DNA of 64,000 nt, taken from the NCBI GenBank assembly GCA_023415825.1, contig JAEZJF010000032.1:1-64000 (forward strand), written 5' to 3'. The position numbers and the translations under genes were made by a program. This document shows, in pieces, positions 41,816-50,991 of the stretch. Each line of letters opens with the position of its first letter. Position 1 is the stretch's first letter. Below the pieces are notes generated by a model. It saw only the letters and a list, made by a program, of their open reading frames with translations. It was not told the DNA's origin and did not search any database. Source of the DNA: Bacillota bacterium. GTDB lineage: Bacteria > Bacillota > Clostridia > DSM-8532.

Positions 41816-42901
41816 TCAATTAGAGGTTTTGGGAACCCTTTTCCTTAGGATTGCAAAGACAGTAAAGGTCAATAAAGGGATAATGAAAAAATTCACAAAG
41901 CTGATATAAACATAAATATTCAGATACTTAAATAAATTGAACAGGTTTCTACCCATCAGATAACTTACCACAAAAACGAGTACACTAATTAATATATTCA
42001 ATCCCCTCTTTTTAACACTCATATATCTTAGCATCTGATCAAATACAAAAAATGTAGTCACAAATCTGACAACCCATCCGCCAACTATCTGAAGCATAAC
42101 AAAAAGCTCTCCGGTTTCCAGAAATCCGAAATGCATGATTCTTTCGGTCTGGGTAAGCTTTGTAAATGGGTAAGTGTTGGCCAGAGCTGGCTCAAATGTA
42201 GCCAGGCTGCCTGTTATAGCAAAAATGTGAATTTGTGCACTGAATGCATATCCAATAGAGTTCATTCTCATCAGATTCTTTTTGTCACGAACATCCTTAA
42301 AAAGCGGAACTAAAATGACCAGACTAGCCAATGAACCTACAAGCATGATAACACATCTAATAAAATCTTGATTAAGGCCATATTCCAATATAGGCAGAAG
42401 TCGTGAATAATCTTTAAATTTATGAGTTTGGACTGCCAGTGAGACACCGGATACTGATATAAAAATAATGCCAATAGAAACAACAACCAGCACCGACCGA
42501 TAGCCTAACAGGATGATGTAAAGACCGGCCACGACAGATAATAAAAGAAAGCCCCAATAGGGATTAAAATTAATAAATTGATATTTCATTGCGGCCGATT
42601 CAACAGAAGTAGTTTCCAAAAGCGTAAGAAAAACAGTCATATAAAAAAATACTAAAAGAATATTACCCATTACTTTTCCAAATGCGCCTCGATAAATTTC
42701 TACCATATCAAAGCAGTTCTTTTTTTTACAAACCCAAATGATGAAGGTTATGAATGCATAAACGATAACCAAGGCAATCGTCATGGCTATCCATGAATCG
42801 CGCTGACCATACTTTGTAAAAAGTGTCTGATAGGTTTTACTCGGTACAATGACGACCGCAGGTATAAAGAAGAGTAAGTGTCTGGTACTCATTGATTTCA
42901 T
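41816..42901 (-). CDS. Spore germination permease, GerAB family (ger operon 2)
   Basis: 361 residues with about ten membrane helices, same fold as the permease at 34395-35543 but clearly diverged. It begins MKSMSTRHLLFFIPAVVIVPSKTY. It is transcribed away from gerA2 and gerC2; the 98-base gap must hold both promoters. A forespore promoter is expected; CATATTA at 42939-42945 is a possible -10, not convincing alone. Confidence 0.88.
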   Translation of the reverse strand: MKSMSTRHLLFFIPAVVIVPSKTYQTLFTKYGQRDSWIAMTIALVIVYAFITFIIWVCKKKNCFDMVEIYRGAFGKVMGNILLVFFYMTVFLTLLETTSVESAAMKYQFINFNPYWGFLLLSVVAGLYIILLGYRSVLVVVSIGIIFISVSGVSLAVQTHKFKDYSRLLPILEYGLNQDFIRCVIMLVGSLASLVILVPLFKDVRDKKNLMRMNSIGYAFSAQIHIFAITGSLATFEPALANTYPFTKLTQTERIMHFGFLETGELFVMLQIVGGWVVRFVTTFFVFDQMLRYMSVKKRGLNILISVLVFVVSYLMGRNLFNLFKYLNIYVYISFVNFFIIPLLTFTVFAILRKRVPKTSN

Positions 42902-42999
42902 AGTGTACTTCCTTGTTTACATTGATAGTAATAGAATGGGCATATTAATTTATGGTTATACCGCGCTTGGTTAATTTTGGGGTTTGGAGGGAAAGAAAT

Positions 43000-44409
43000 A
43001 TGGAAGAATCCATCCTTCAGATTATAAAATCAACATTCAAGGATGCTGCCGATATCACTTTCAGGGAGATTATTATTCCAAAAGGGAAGATTACTCTTAT
43101 CTTTGTTCGTGATATTATAGAAAAGCATCTTATTGGCGAGTATATTATTCGACCTTTACTTAAGCACGGCAAAACTATTGAAACCCTGCAGGGTATAATG
43201 GATCATGTTCTTCTCACCTCAGCTAATGAAAAGCTTGATGAGCTTGAGGTTATCTTAGGTAAGCTTCTCTCAGGCAATGTAATCATCACCTGTGATTTTG
43301 ATCATGGAGCAATTGGATGTGAAACTACAAAGTTCTCCACCCGGAATATACCCAAACCCGATACCGATCCCGCTATCAAAGGCCCTCAAGAAGGCTTTAA
43401 TGAGTCATTACAAGACAACCTCTCACTTATACGCAAGCGTATTCAAAATAGATATCTTGCTATAAAGCTCTTCAAGGTTGGCTCAAGCTCACAAACTTCG
43501 GTAGCTGTTATCTACCTCAAAGAAACAGCACCAGAAAAACTTATTAATGAGATAACCGATAAAGTCCAAAATCTAAAAACGAATTTTATTTTGGAGACCA
43601 ATTATATTGAAGAAGAGTTTAAATACAAATACACACTATTTGATACTGTTGGGAATTTTGATAAACCTGACATCGTTTGCTCAATGCTTTTTGAAGGACG
43701 TGTAGCTATAATGGTGGAAGGAAGCCCCTCTGTTGCAATCCTACCGTATTTTTTTACGGAGAATTTTATCTCCCCGGATGATTATTACACCAACCATATT
43801 TTTGCCTCAGGCTTAAGAATATTGCGCTATTTTTCTTTTTTAGTTTCTGTGCTCGCACCTGCTTTTTACGTAGCGCTTACAACTTATCACCACTCCCTTA
43901 TTCCTTCTGTTTTTTTATTTAAGCTGGCATCTGCCAGAGCCGGCGTTCCATTTCCTTCCATCCTTGAGACATTACTCATGCTACTGTTTTTAGAATTGGC
44001 CCGAGAAGCCGGCAGGCGACTTCCAAAAAGCATAGGGGCTACTTTAACCCTGGTATCGACTCTTATTCTCGGCGAAACGGCAGTCTCTGCCGGAATGGCT
44101 TCGGGTGGAACCATCGTGGTTGTGGGTGTTTATGCCGTTACTTCTCTTATTAACCCCAAGCTCATAAGCCCCATAATAACCTTAACTATTCTGGCTACAA
44201 TACTTTCCTCCATCTTTGGGCTCCATGGCTTTTTCATCTTTTTTATCATGATGATCGCCCATATAGCTTCTCTGGAATGCTGCGGTTATCCTTATCTGTT
44301 CCCATTAGGAACCTCGAAGCGGATTAACTATAAAAGTAGAGACTTTCTCTTTCGCGGAAAAGCAAAGGATATTTCATATAATATCTTGAAAGGAACAGAA
44401 GAGGAATGA
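43000..44409 (+). CDS. Spore germination receptor subunit, GerAA family (ger operon 2)
   Basis: 469 residues from ATG 43000 with GGAGGGAAAG upstream (the frame extends to 42952 without SD). It has the GerA domain with KGPQEGFNES and membrane segments (LRYFSFLVSVLAPAFYVALT, SARAGVPFPSILETLLML, LTLVSTLILGETAVSAG). It partners the GerAC protein that follows and the divergent GerAB. Confidence 0.92.
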   Translation: MEESILQIIKSTFKDAADITFREIIIPKGKITLIFVRDIIEKHLIGEYIIRPLLKHGKTIETLQGIMDHVLLTSANEKLDELEVILGKLLSGNVIITCDFDHGAIGCETTKFSTRNIPKPDTDPAIKGPQEGFNESLQDNLSLIRKRIQNRYLAIKLFKVGSSSQTSVAVIYLKETAPEKLINEITDKVQNLKTNFILETNYIEEEFKYKYTLFDTVGNFDKPDIVCSMLFEGRVAIMVEGSPSVAILPYFFTENFISPDDYYTNHIFASGLRILRYFSFLVSVLAPAFYVALTTYHHSLIPSVFLFKLASARAGVPFPSILETLLMLLFLELAREAGRRLPKSIGATLTLVSTLILGETAVSAGMASGGTIVVVGVYAVTSLINPKLISPIITLTILATILSSIFGLHGFFIFFIMMIAHIASLECCGYPYLFPLGTSKRINYKSRDFLFRGKAKDISYNILKGTEEE

Positions 44410-45551
44410 ATAAATTCTGTTTACTCCTTTTAATCCTCATAATGCCCCTTACATTTACCTCCTGTGAATATCAGGATTTGGATAAAACTCTGTTTATTAC
44501 AGCAATTGTTATCGATAAAGGGGAACAAGAAGGAACAATGAACATCTATTATGAAGCCTATCGCCCATCAGCCTCATCCGCTCAGGAGAAAGCTGAGGGC
44601 GAACGCATCATTTATGGAGTTAAAGATGCGGATATTATGGAGGCCAGTGATAAGCTCAACGAGTTATCAAACCTTTCGGTCAGCTATTCACAAACCAAGA
44701 CCCTCCTTTTTACCCGAGCAGCAGCCGAGCAAGGTCTTGACCTATATGTCAACTTATGGAATCATTCTACTGATTTCACCATCAGAACTTATCTGGGTAT
44801 TTGGGATGCCGAGCCTGAAGAGATAGAGAATATTGAACTGAAAGGTGAACAATTCCTGGGAGTCTATTTACGAACTCACATCAATAATTCCGAAAAAAAT
44901 ACCTCACATGTCAATGTTGTCACAATGCTGGATTTGATGAATGCAGCTGCCATTAAAGATAAAGTCATTACACTTCCGATTATCAGACCCATTAAACAAG
45001 AAAAAACACAGCTTATTGATCTTCCTGGGGTAGCCCTGATCCGTAATTATAAGATGGCAGGAGAACTTCCTGCTGCTAGAACGAGTTTTTTGCTTTACAT
45101 GAATAATACAATTAAAAAAGATTTCATCGCAACTGAAAATCCGGATGCTAAGGGAACTGACGTTGTATTAATAACGATGTCGTCCGATGTTGATACTATC
45201 ATCAAACCGCAGAATGAACGTATGATCATAACAAAAAATGTAAACTCATCCACATTATTGCGCGGATCTCAAAAGACATTTGTTGTGGACGATTGGTCTA
45301 TTAATACAATTGAAAAAAACATGAATGAAGAATTTGAAAAAAACTGTCTAGCTTTATATAAAGAGTATGCAAGCCAAGGCTTGGATATCTATAATCTGGG
45401 TGAATCCATCTATAGAGAGTATCCCTGGTTTGATCAGAAGGATCTCTTTAAAAAGATTGACTTTAAAGTTAAGGCTGATTTTAAAATTGATGGGACTAAC
45501 TATAAATTTGACTTTAATACCACCATAAAACACAAGAAACCCAACCGTTAA
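44406..45551 (+). CDS. Spore germination lipoprotein, GerAC family (ger operon 2)
   Basis: 381 residues with lipobox TFTSCEYQDL at 15-24 and the GerAC layout (AIVIDKG, YSQTKTLLFTRAAA, FKVKADFKIDGTNYKF). Start overlaps the gerA2 stop by four bases (ATGA), so they are translationally coupled. Confidence 0.9.
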   Translation: MNKFCLLLLILIMPLTFTSCEYQDLDKTLFITAIVIDKGEQEGTMNIYYEAYRPSASSAQEKAEGERIIYGVKDADIMEASDKLNELSNLSVSYSQTKTLLFTRAAAEQGLDLYVNLWNHSTDFTIRTYLGIWDAEPEEIENIELKGEQFLGVYLRTHINNSEKNTSHVNVVTMLDLMNAAAIKDKVITLPIIRPIKQEKTQLIDLPGVALIRNYKMAGELPAARTSFLLYMNNTIKKDFIATENPDAKGTDVVLITMSSDVDTIIKPQNERMIITKNVNSSTLLRGSQKTFVVDDWSINTIEKNMNEEFEKNCLALYKEYASQGLDIYNLGESIYREYPWFDQKDLFKKIDFKVKADFKIDGTNYKFDFNTTIKHKKPNR

Positions 45552-45556
45552 CTAGA

Positions 45557-45610
45557 GTGCGTGAAACGCACAACAAGCCTCGACCCATAATAGAGTGCGT
45601 GAAAACGCAT
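45557..45610 (+). repeat. Two near-identical small hairpins
   Basis: GTGCGTGAAACGCAC (45557-45571) and GTGCGTGAAAACGCAT (45595-45610) repeat the same stem-loop, each preceded by TAGA, between gerC2 and the beta-lactamase-fold gene. They may be mRNA-processing or attenuation elements. Confidence 0.5.
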
Positions 45611-45616
45611 GAACTC

Positions 45617-45650
45617 CCTTGCTTTCTAATATACTTTTATGAAAGCAGGG
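45617..45650 (+). promoter_or_regulatory. Hairpin that masks the ribosome site of the beta-lactamase-fold gene
   Basis: CCTTGCTTTC (45617-45626) pairs over ten positions, one G-U, with GAAAGCAGGG (45641-45650), which contains the SD five bases before ATG 45656. In read-through mRNA the SD would be buried; a transcript starting in the loop would expose it. Confidence 0.55.
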
Positions 45651-45655
45651 ATACT

Positions 45656-46861
45656 ATGATTAATCGCATCCTTATTGTTGTCATGCTTATTTTGACATTA
45701 TTCACCCAATACGCCGGAGTGCCTTCCTTAGGGTTTACAGCAACAGCACAAAGCTTGAATACTGTGCCCTCTTCACCCATACCACAGACTGAAGAATCAG
45801 CAAATACCCAGGAACTACCTACGCCTTCCCCGGAGGTCTTGCCCGGCTCTCCGACACCCACTCCGGAAGTCAGTCCGGGGGCTCCCACACCTATCCCGGA
45901 GAATACCCCACTGCCTGATACATATCCCGGGACTTCTACGCCACCGGCAATAACAATCGGCCCACCAGCTATAGAGGACCCCCTGGTTCATCAATTGCCG
46001 GCTTTTGATGTATTGAGTAAGGAGTACCTTTTGTTTGAGAAGGATATGGTGGCCATTATCGATAAAGCAAAGAAGCAATCCGGCATCAAATCCACCTTCG
46101 GTCTTTTTATCATGGATCTGAAAACTGAGCTTTCTTACGGCGCCCATAAGAATCTTGTCCTGATGGATCCCGTTGATAAGGTTCCCGAGGGCTTTTTTAA
46201 CAGCGCCTCAGTCATAAAGATGTTTCAGGGCTATATCTTCTGCGATATGCTTCGATACGGCGAGCTCGATGCGGAAAAGGTTTATTATGACAAGGTTACA
46301 GGAAGGAAATTTAAGATACTACCCATGATCAAATCCATGATCAAATACAGCGATAACAACTATTCCAATGCCTGTCTGCGTTTAGTAGACAATAAACAGA
46401 GCAATGCGGTACTAAGCCGTCTGGGCATTACCAATAGCCGTCTCTATGGAGAAATGTCGGGAGCCGTTGGCTATAGCCGCCAAAACAATATTGAGAGGTA
46501 CGGCACCGACAAGCGTTGTGCGCGCATAACCCCTCAGGATTCGGCACTTATCCTTTATAATATCTACCGGAACAAGGATACAGATCCCTATATGAAAGTC
46601 CTCAACGAAGCCCTTATTGGAAATGTTTATAACACCCGGATTCCCGTGGGAGTCAAAAGAGTCTCAAAGAAATATCTCATCGCCCATAAAACAGGTACTA
46701 ATTCCGCTTTAGGCGTATATAACGATGCCGGAATTGTCTACTGTAAAAATCCTTTTATTCTGGTGTCGTATACCCAGTCCACAACCAGCTTTGCTGGCCA
46801 TACATTTATACGAAGCCTGGCCGAGCAGCTTACACGTTATTTTGATAGTAAGGTGCAATAG
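45656..46861 (+). CDS. Class-A beta-lactamase-fold serine hydrolase, secreted
   Basis: 401 residues from ATG 45656. Signal peptide 1-32, then a Pro/Thr-rich linker (about 50-105) and a class-A beta-lactamase/DD-peptidase domain: SxxK motif S185-V-I-K188, SDN motif in KYSDNNYSN and HKTGT as the KTG box. It may be a beta-lactamase or a peptidoglycan-acting enzyme. The linker suggests attachment to the wall, and the location behind gerC2 favours a spore or envelope function. The frame extends upstream to 45557, without SD or signal peptide. Confidence 0.85.
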   Translation: MINRILIVVMLILTLFTQYAGVPSLGFTATAQSLNTVPSSPIPQTEESANTQELPTPSPEVLPGSPTPTPEVSPGAPTPIPENTPLPDTYPGTSTPPAITIGPPAIEDPLVHQLPAFDVLSKEYLLFEKDMVAIIDKAKKQSGIKSTFGLFIMDLKTELSYGAHKNLVLMDPVDKVPEGFFNSASVIKMFQGYIFCDMLRYGELDAEKVYYDKVTGRKFKILPMIKSMIKYSDNNYSNACLRLVDNKQSNAVLSRLGITNSRLYGEMSGAVGYSRQNNIERYGTDKRCARITPQDSALILYNIYRNKDTDPYMKVLNEALIGNVYNTRIPVGVKRVSKKYLIAHKTGTNSALGVYNDAGIVYCKNPFILVSYTQSTTSFAGHTFIRSLAEQLTRYFDSKVQ

Positions 46862-46865
46862 TCAC

Positions 46866-48038
46866 TTAGTCGCTTAGTCCCTGGCTGATTTTCCGATATT
46901 TTTCAAGGATGCGCGTCGCTTCATCACCAGAGGCAATAATGGGCTGATAATTATTTCTCCCGGCTTCAGAGGAGACTCGGGCTGGAATAATTTTGTGCTC
47001 ACTTCCAAGTATGGTCTTTTCCAAGGTATCTATAGTTATAACATGCTGATAAATAATGGTGTCCTTATCTTTGGGATTTGGCGCTCCGCCGAAGCAAAAA
47101 TTACCAAGGCTATAAATAATGTTCTTACCCTTATAGACCTCAAGGCCTTGAAGAACATGAGGATGGTGGCCGACTACAAGATCTACCCCATTATCTATGG
47201 CGAAGTGGGCCATTCTCTTCTGCAGTGCATTAGGAAAGTAACTATTCTGGTCACCCCAATGGTAATTGGCAACAATAAAATCAACCCCCTGCCCTCTCAT
47301 CTCTCTTACATGTTTTTCGAGAAGCGCATTGGATCTTTTCTCATGCTCCCAGCCCTTATAGCCTAAAAACCCAATTTCTATGCCCTTAATTCTCTTTATG
47401 AAATAAGTATCGAAATAGGTATAGGCGATTTGACCTCTATTTAAGGTTTGAATCGTGTCTTCAAAACCTTTTTCCAGATAATCAAAGGAGTGGTTGTTGG
47501 CAAGAGTGACGCCCTCAATACTGCCTTTGACTAAAACGTCAATATAGGATGGGTCACCTTTGAAGCGATATTCCTTGACAGCTTTTATTGTCGCCTTTGT
47601 AAAGGTTCCCTCAAAATTGATGAAGGTAAAATCATCCTGTGCGAACACGCCTTTAACACCCTGAAAGAAGTATGACGGATCCTTTACCTTGCTATAGACT
47701 TCATCAAAGGTATTCCACGTATACTTCTCATCGTCCCCAATGGTACAATCCCCCGCAAAGGAAAGGGTTAGCTTAAGAGCATCGGGGGTTGAAATCTCCA
47801 TAGAATGGGAATCCGTACTGTTGGCTTGATGGCTTGTATCATCAGGTTGCTGTGGCATATAATTAGGAGGTTGTGGGTTCATCGCAACGGAAACGAAGCC
47901 GGGTGTCCCCGGCTCCGCTGCAGCGGATAAAGCTATTGGGGCACTTACCATGCGGGACTCAGCCACGAAAGGAAAAGAATAGGTAAAGAGAGGCAATAAC
48001 CATAGTATGACTATGGGAATAAGAAGCTGCTTCTTCAT
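46866..48038 (-). CDS. CapA-family (PGA_cap) putative exported phosphoesterase-fold protein
   Basis: 390 residues: signal sequence 1-26, low-complexity Pro/Gln linker (about 50-85), and the CapA metallophosphoesterase-like domain with SFAGDCTIGDD, NFEGTFT, ANNHSFDY, GVDLVVGHHPHVLQG and YSLGNFCFGG. CapA is needed for poly-gamma-glutamate capsule; many clostridial homologues have unknown substrates. It converges with the beta-lactamase gene with only 4 bases between the stops. Confidence 0.88.
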   Translation of the reverse strand: MKKQLLIPIVILWLLPLFTYSFPFVAESRMVSAPIALSAAAEPGTPGFVSVAMNPQPPNYMPQQPDDTSHQANSTDSHSMEISTPDALKLTLSFAGDCTIGDDEKYTWNTFDEVYSKVKDPSYFFQGVKGVFAQDDFTFINFEGTFTKATIKAVKEYRFKGDPSYIDVLVKGSIEGVTLANNHSFDYLEKGFEDTIQTLNRGQIAYTYFDTYFIKRIKGIEIGFLGYKGWEHEKRSNALLEKHVREMRGQGVDFIVANYHWGDQNSYFPNALQKRMAHFAIDNGVDLVVGHHPHVLQGLEVYKGKNIIYSLGNFCFGGAPNPKDKDTIIYQHVITIDTLEKTILGSEHKIIPARVSSEAGRNNYQPIIASGDEATRILEKYRKISQGLSD

Positions 48039-48123
48039 AAGTCCACTTATTTAAAAGTAATCCCATGCTATGTATAGTGGACGACCATATAAAAAAGTAC
48101 TTCCAAAAATTATTACGAAGTTT

Positions 48124-49533
48124 CTATCTCAGCTCTATGGTTCCAAGGACATAGATTCTGTCCTGGCGGGAATTTTCCATGGCTAGGGCAATGCCCGGCT
48201 CACCCGTCAGCGGATCTAAAATGGCAAGGCCAACCTGATATACACCCTTTTCGATGTCCTTGTCGGAAATGTCAATGGAAGTCTTGGATATGACAGGCTC
48301 GTCGGGTATAACCCTCGTTAAATCCACTTCAACCTTTTGTTTTTCCACAGTGTTACCTTTACTGTCCAGAAGATAAAGGACTGTGTCCCAATTGTAATAA
48401 AAGGGTGCAATGCCGTCATTAACCCATTTTAAGGTAATCTCTGGATTTTTATTAAAAAGTAAAGACCTGAATATCACGGCTTCTTCAATTCTCAATCGGT
48501 AGCCCATAGTCAGCCGTAATTGCTCAATACCACCGGCAAACAGGATACTGTCTTCTTCCACCGGTGCTTTGGGTCCGATAAACGTAGTATGGGAACGTCT
48601 AATGAGGCTTAATGTCGTATCCAGCTCATCCTTCAGCATTGTCTTCATGGGTATGCTGCTGGTGAATTCACCCCCAATGGGAGCTGTTTTCCACCCTGAC
48701 CGCATGGGTGAAAGCGCACCTTTTTCAGAGGCCTGACTATAATCACCACCGTTAGCGATCCAGTCCAGCCATTCCTCCGTGTCTTCCTTGTGGCCCGTCA
48801 TATCGTTAAAAAGACCGAGCCCTTCCGACGCGGCAATATTAAAAGGCCGGCGCATCATAAGATGGGTATTGGGAAAAGCTTCTTGATAGTGACGAACATA
48901 TTGTTCACGGATAACCGCCCCTGGAATCTTACGAATACCCGAATCGTACTTCACATGCCATTCTCCCCAGTGGCCCAGGCTGCCAAGCTCTATAAAGCAA
49001 AAGAAATCATCGGCCCCGTATCGCTCACCCAGTGCTTTTATCGCTATTTCATGACGCTGCAAAAAAACAGGGTCGGCATAATCGGGAGCATATCCTTGGC
49101 CATATTCGGTGTCGTACCAGTCACCGTTACCATTGGTTTGATCATACAACCAGTCAGGTATATCCATATGCTTTTCATCACCGGGCTTGTCGCACACAAA
49201 ACGGAATACCACCCGTTTACCTTCCTTGCGCCATTTTATAAGATTAGTCTCTTTTTCAAATGACTCATAGTCGTAAATACCCGGCTCGGGTTCCCAGTCT
49301 CTCCAGGTAAGGTCTGCATAAACCAATGTACAGTCCTCAGTTATAAGGTTCTCATTTGCAGCCCAGGGCGCAAATCCGGCCATGGGGTTGGTCAAAACAT
49401 CCTCAATGGCTATCGGGCGCACACTTTTCCTGTAAGCGCATGAGCTTAAAAGAAAAGCCATCATAAGAAGAACCGCCATGATTCCAATAAGCTTGAAGCC
49501 AACTGTTTTAAAAGGATCATCCATTGTATTCAC
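48124..49533 (-). CDS. DUF4832-type lipoprotein of the pel operon
   Basis: 469 residues: lipoprotein signal with lipobox LLSSCAYRKS, then an (alpha/beta)8-like glycosidase-fold domain (WRDWEPEPGIYDYE, ELGSLGHWGEW) and a C-terminal beta domain matching DUF4832 (NKNPEITLKWVNDGIAPFYY). The WxxWEP...GxYD motifs resemble glycoside-hydrolase-like proteins, so it may act on the exported polymer. Start GTG 49533 or ATG 49524; it overlaps the DUF4956 gene. Confidence 0.78.
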   Translation of the reverse strand: MNTMDDPFKTVGFKLIGIMAVLLMMAFLLSSCAYRKSVRPIAIEDVLTNPMAGFAPWAANENLITEDCTLVYADLTWRDWEPEPGIYDYESFEKETNLIKWRKEGKRVVFRFVCDKPGDEKHMDIPDWLYDQTNGNGDWYDTEYGQGYAPDYADPVFLQRHEIAIKALGERYGADDFFCFIELGSLGHWGEWHVKYDSGIRKIPGAVIREQYVRHYQEAFPNTHLMMRRPFNIAASEGLGLFNDMTGHKEDTEEWLDWIANGGDYSQASEKGALSPMRSGWKTAPIGGEFTSSIPMKTMLKDELDTTLSLIRRSHTTFIGPKAPVEEDSILFAGGIEQLRLTMGYRLRIEEAVIFRSLLFNKNPEITLKWVNDGIAPFYYNWDTVLYLLDSKGNTVEKQKVEVDLTRVIPDEPVISKTSIDISDKDIEKGVYQVGLAILDPLTGEPGIALAMENSRQDRIYVLGTIELR

Positions 49534-50218
49534 CGTTATATTGAATGATAGTCAGGTCACTGACCCGCTCCAAATCCCTGATACGCTCTGCAAAAGTGAG
49601 GTTATTGTTTTTAACCAGCACTTCAATTGCCATCTCTGCTGTTTCGCCGCGCATTGTTTTAGACTTAATTTGAAACTTTGCATGGCTCATGGCCCGCCTG
49701 ATTTCGTCACTAATATCATCACCGCTATAGTGTACAATCATAATATAAACGCCATGTCCGCCATTCTTTCGGTTGAGTATCAACAATATTATTACAATCA
49801 CCAGCGCGGTAAAAACCGGCAGTATGTAAGAGTTTGCGCCGGTGGCAATACCTGTGGATATGGCCCAGAACAAGAACAGAAGATCCAACGGCTCCTTGAC
49901 CGCGGTTCGAAAACGCACAATAGAAAGGGCACCCACCATACCCAAAGAGAGCAGTACATTAGTACTGATAGCCAGGGTTATCATACTGGTAAGCACACAC
50001 ATGCCTACCAGGGTGATGGCAAAGGACTGGCTGTATACCACCCCTCGGAAGGATTTCTTATATACCATGTATATAAACAATCCCAGCAATAATGAAACGA
50101 ACATTGAGGTGGCTATGTTGATGGCTACCTCTGCGGAGTTGGCATTCTCAAAAAGCCCTGTCTCAAGAAACGATTTTTTAATAACATCTTTTATACTGAG
50201 TGCTTGATCCTCTCGCAT
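49517..50218 (-). CDS. DUF4956 membrane protein
   Basis: 233 residues with four membrane helices (about 27-130) and a cytosolic C-terminus (about 140-233). The TMITLAISTNVLLSLGMVGALSIVRFR-type stretch with SIVRFRTAVKEP is the DUF4956 signature. These proteins commonly adjoin VTC-domain polymerases and CotH kinases, as here. Confidence 0.85.
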   Translation of the reverse strand: MREDQALSIKDVIKKSFLETGLFENANSAEVAINIATSMFVSLLLGLFIYMVYKKSFRGVVYSQSFAITLVGMCVLTSMITLAISTNVLLSLGMVGALSIVRFRTAVKEPLDLLFLFWAISTGIATGANSYILPVFTALVIVIILLILNRKNGGHGVYIMIVHYSGDDISDEIRRAMSHAKFQIKSKTMRGETAEMAIEVLVKNNNLTFAERIRDLERVSDLTIIQYNGEYNG

Positions 50219-50274
50219 ATTCTATCTCTCCTACCTTTCGATATTTACTTGCTTTATCAAATCAATTGATGGTA

Positions 50275-50991
50275 TTATTGCCTGTCCCTCAAATACATTC
50301 TTCGATCGCAGCACATAATGTATTTTGATACCGCTGACAGCTCAGATGACTTGGGAGGCAGTGCTTTTCTGATTAAACGGGGCAGAAACTCGGTAAACTT
50401 AACCTCCATCACCAGACGGTCCGGCTCCATGGCCTGAAGGGTGGGCAGATTTTTATCAAAGATGTCATAGCCCATACTTCCTGCCCGAAGATTCCGGTCA
50501 AAGGTGATACGTACATCGCCCGGCAGAAACACATACGGCTCACGATTATAGTCCACCACGACACGAGGGCGCATGACCCTGGTGATGCACTCATAATAAA
50601 ATTCCCGGCAAAGGGGCTGATCGCTTCGCTCCAAAAAACCATAATCACCTTCGAGTATTTGATAAACCTCTTTTCGGGTTAACGATGCTTTTTTTTTGGC
50701 AATATAGCTCCCTCTCTTAAGCTTGCACTCCAGGCTGATGGCTTTGTCACTATCGTTATAAATGCGAATACGGTACTTGGCTCGGTTCGCTATTCCCATC
50801 ATCTTTTCTTCGTAGGCACTGTTCCAATAATCATCAAAATAAAGGCTTCTTACCTTGTATTGGCCATTCTCGTCCACATGGACATCTCTTTGAAGCAACC
50901 CTCCCAGTCGGTGTTTCAATAAATCACAATCCCAATGGCTTATGAGATACTTGAGCTCATGGCGAAATGTCATTACACCTTTCTCATTCAA
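50275..50991 (-). CDS. VTC-domain protein (polyphosphate-polymerase-like)
   Basis: 238 residues. Basic tunnel-fold residues typical of VTC domains are seen: FRHELKYLIS, VRSLYFDDYWNSAYEEK, RAKYRIRIYN, LECKLKRGSYIAKKKASL, RVVVDYNREPYVF and LVMEVKFTEFLP. VTC domains make polyphosphate from ATP in yeast; the bacterial ones near CotH and DUF4956 have unsettled roles. Four-base overlap with the CotH gene. Confidence 0.87.
   Translation of the reverse strand: MNEKGVMTFRHELKYLISHWDCDLLKHRLGGLLQRDVHVDENGQYKVRSLYFDDYWNSAYEEKMMGIANRAKYRIRIYNDSDKAISLECKLKRGSYIAKKKASLTRKEVYQILEGDYGFLERSDQPLCREFYYECITRVMRPRVVVDYNREPYVFLPGDVRITFDRNLRAGSMGYDIFDKNLPTLQAMEPDRLVMEVKFTEFLPRLIRKALPPKSSELSAVSKYIMCCDRRMYLRDRQ

Noticed and set aside
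42939..42945. Forespore (sigma-G) promoter between gerB2 and gerA2
   Set aside because: CATATTA resembles the -10 but no matching -35 stands at the right distance; not strong enough to list as a promoter.
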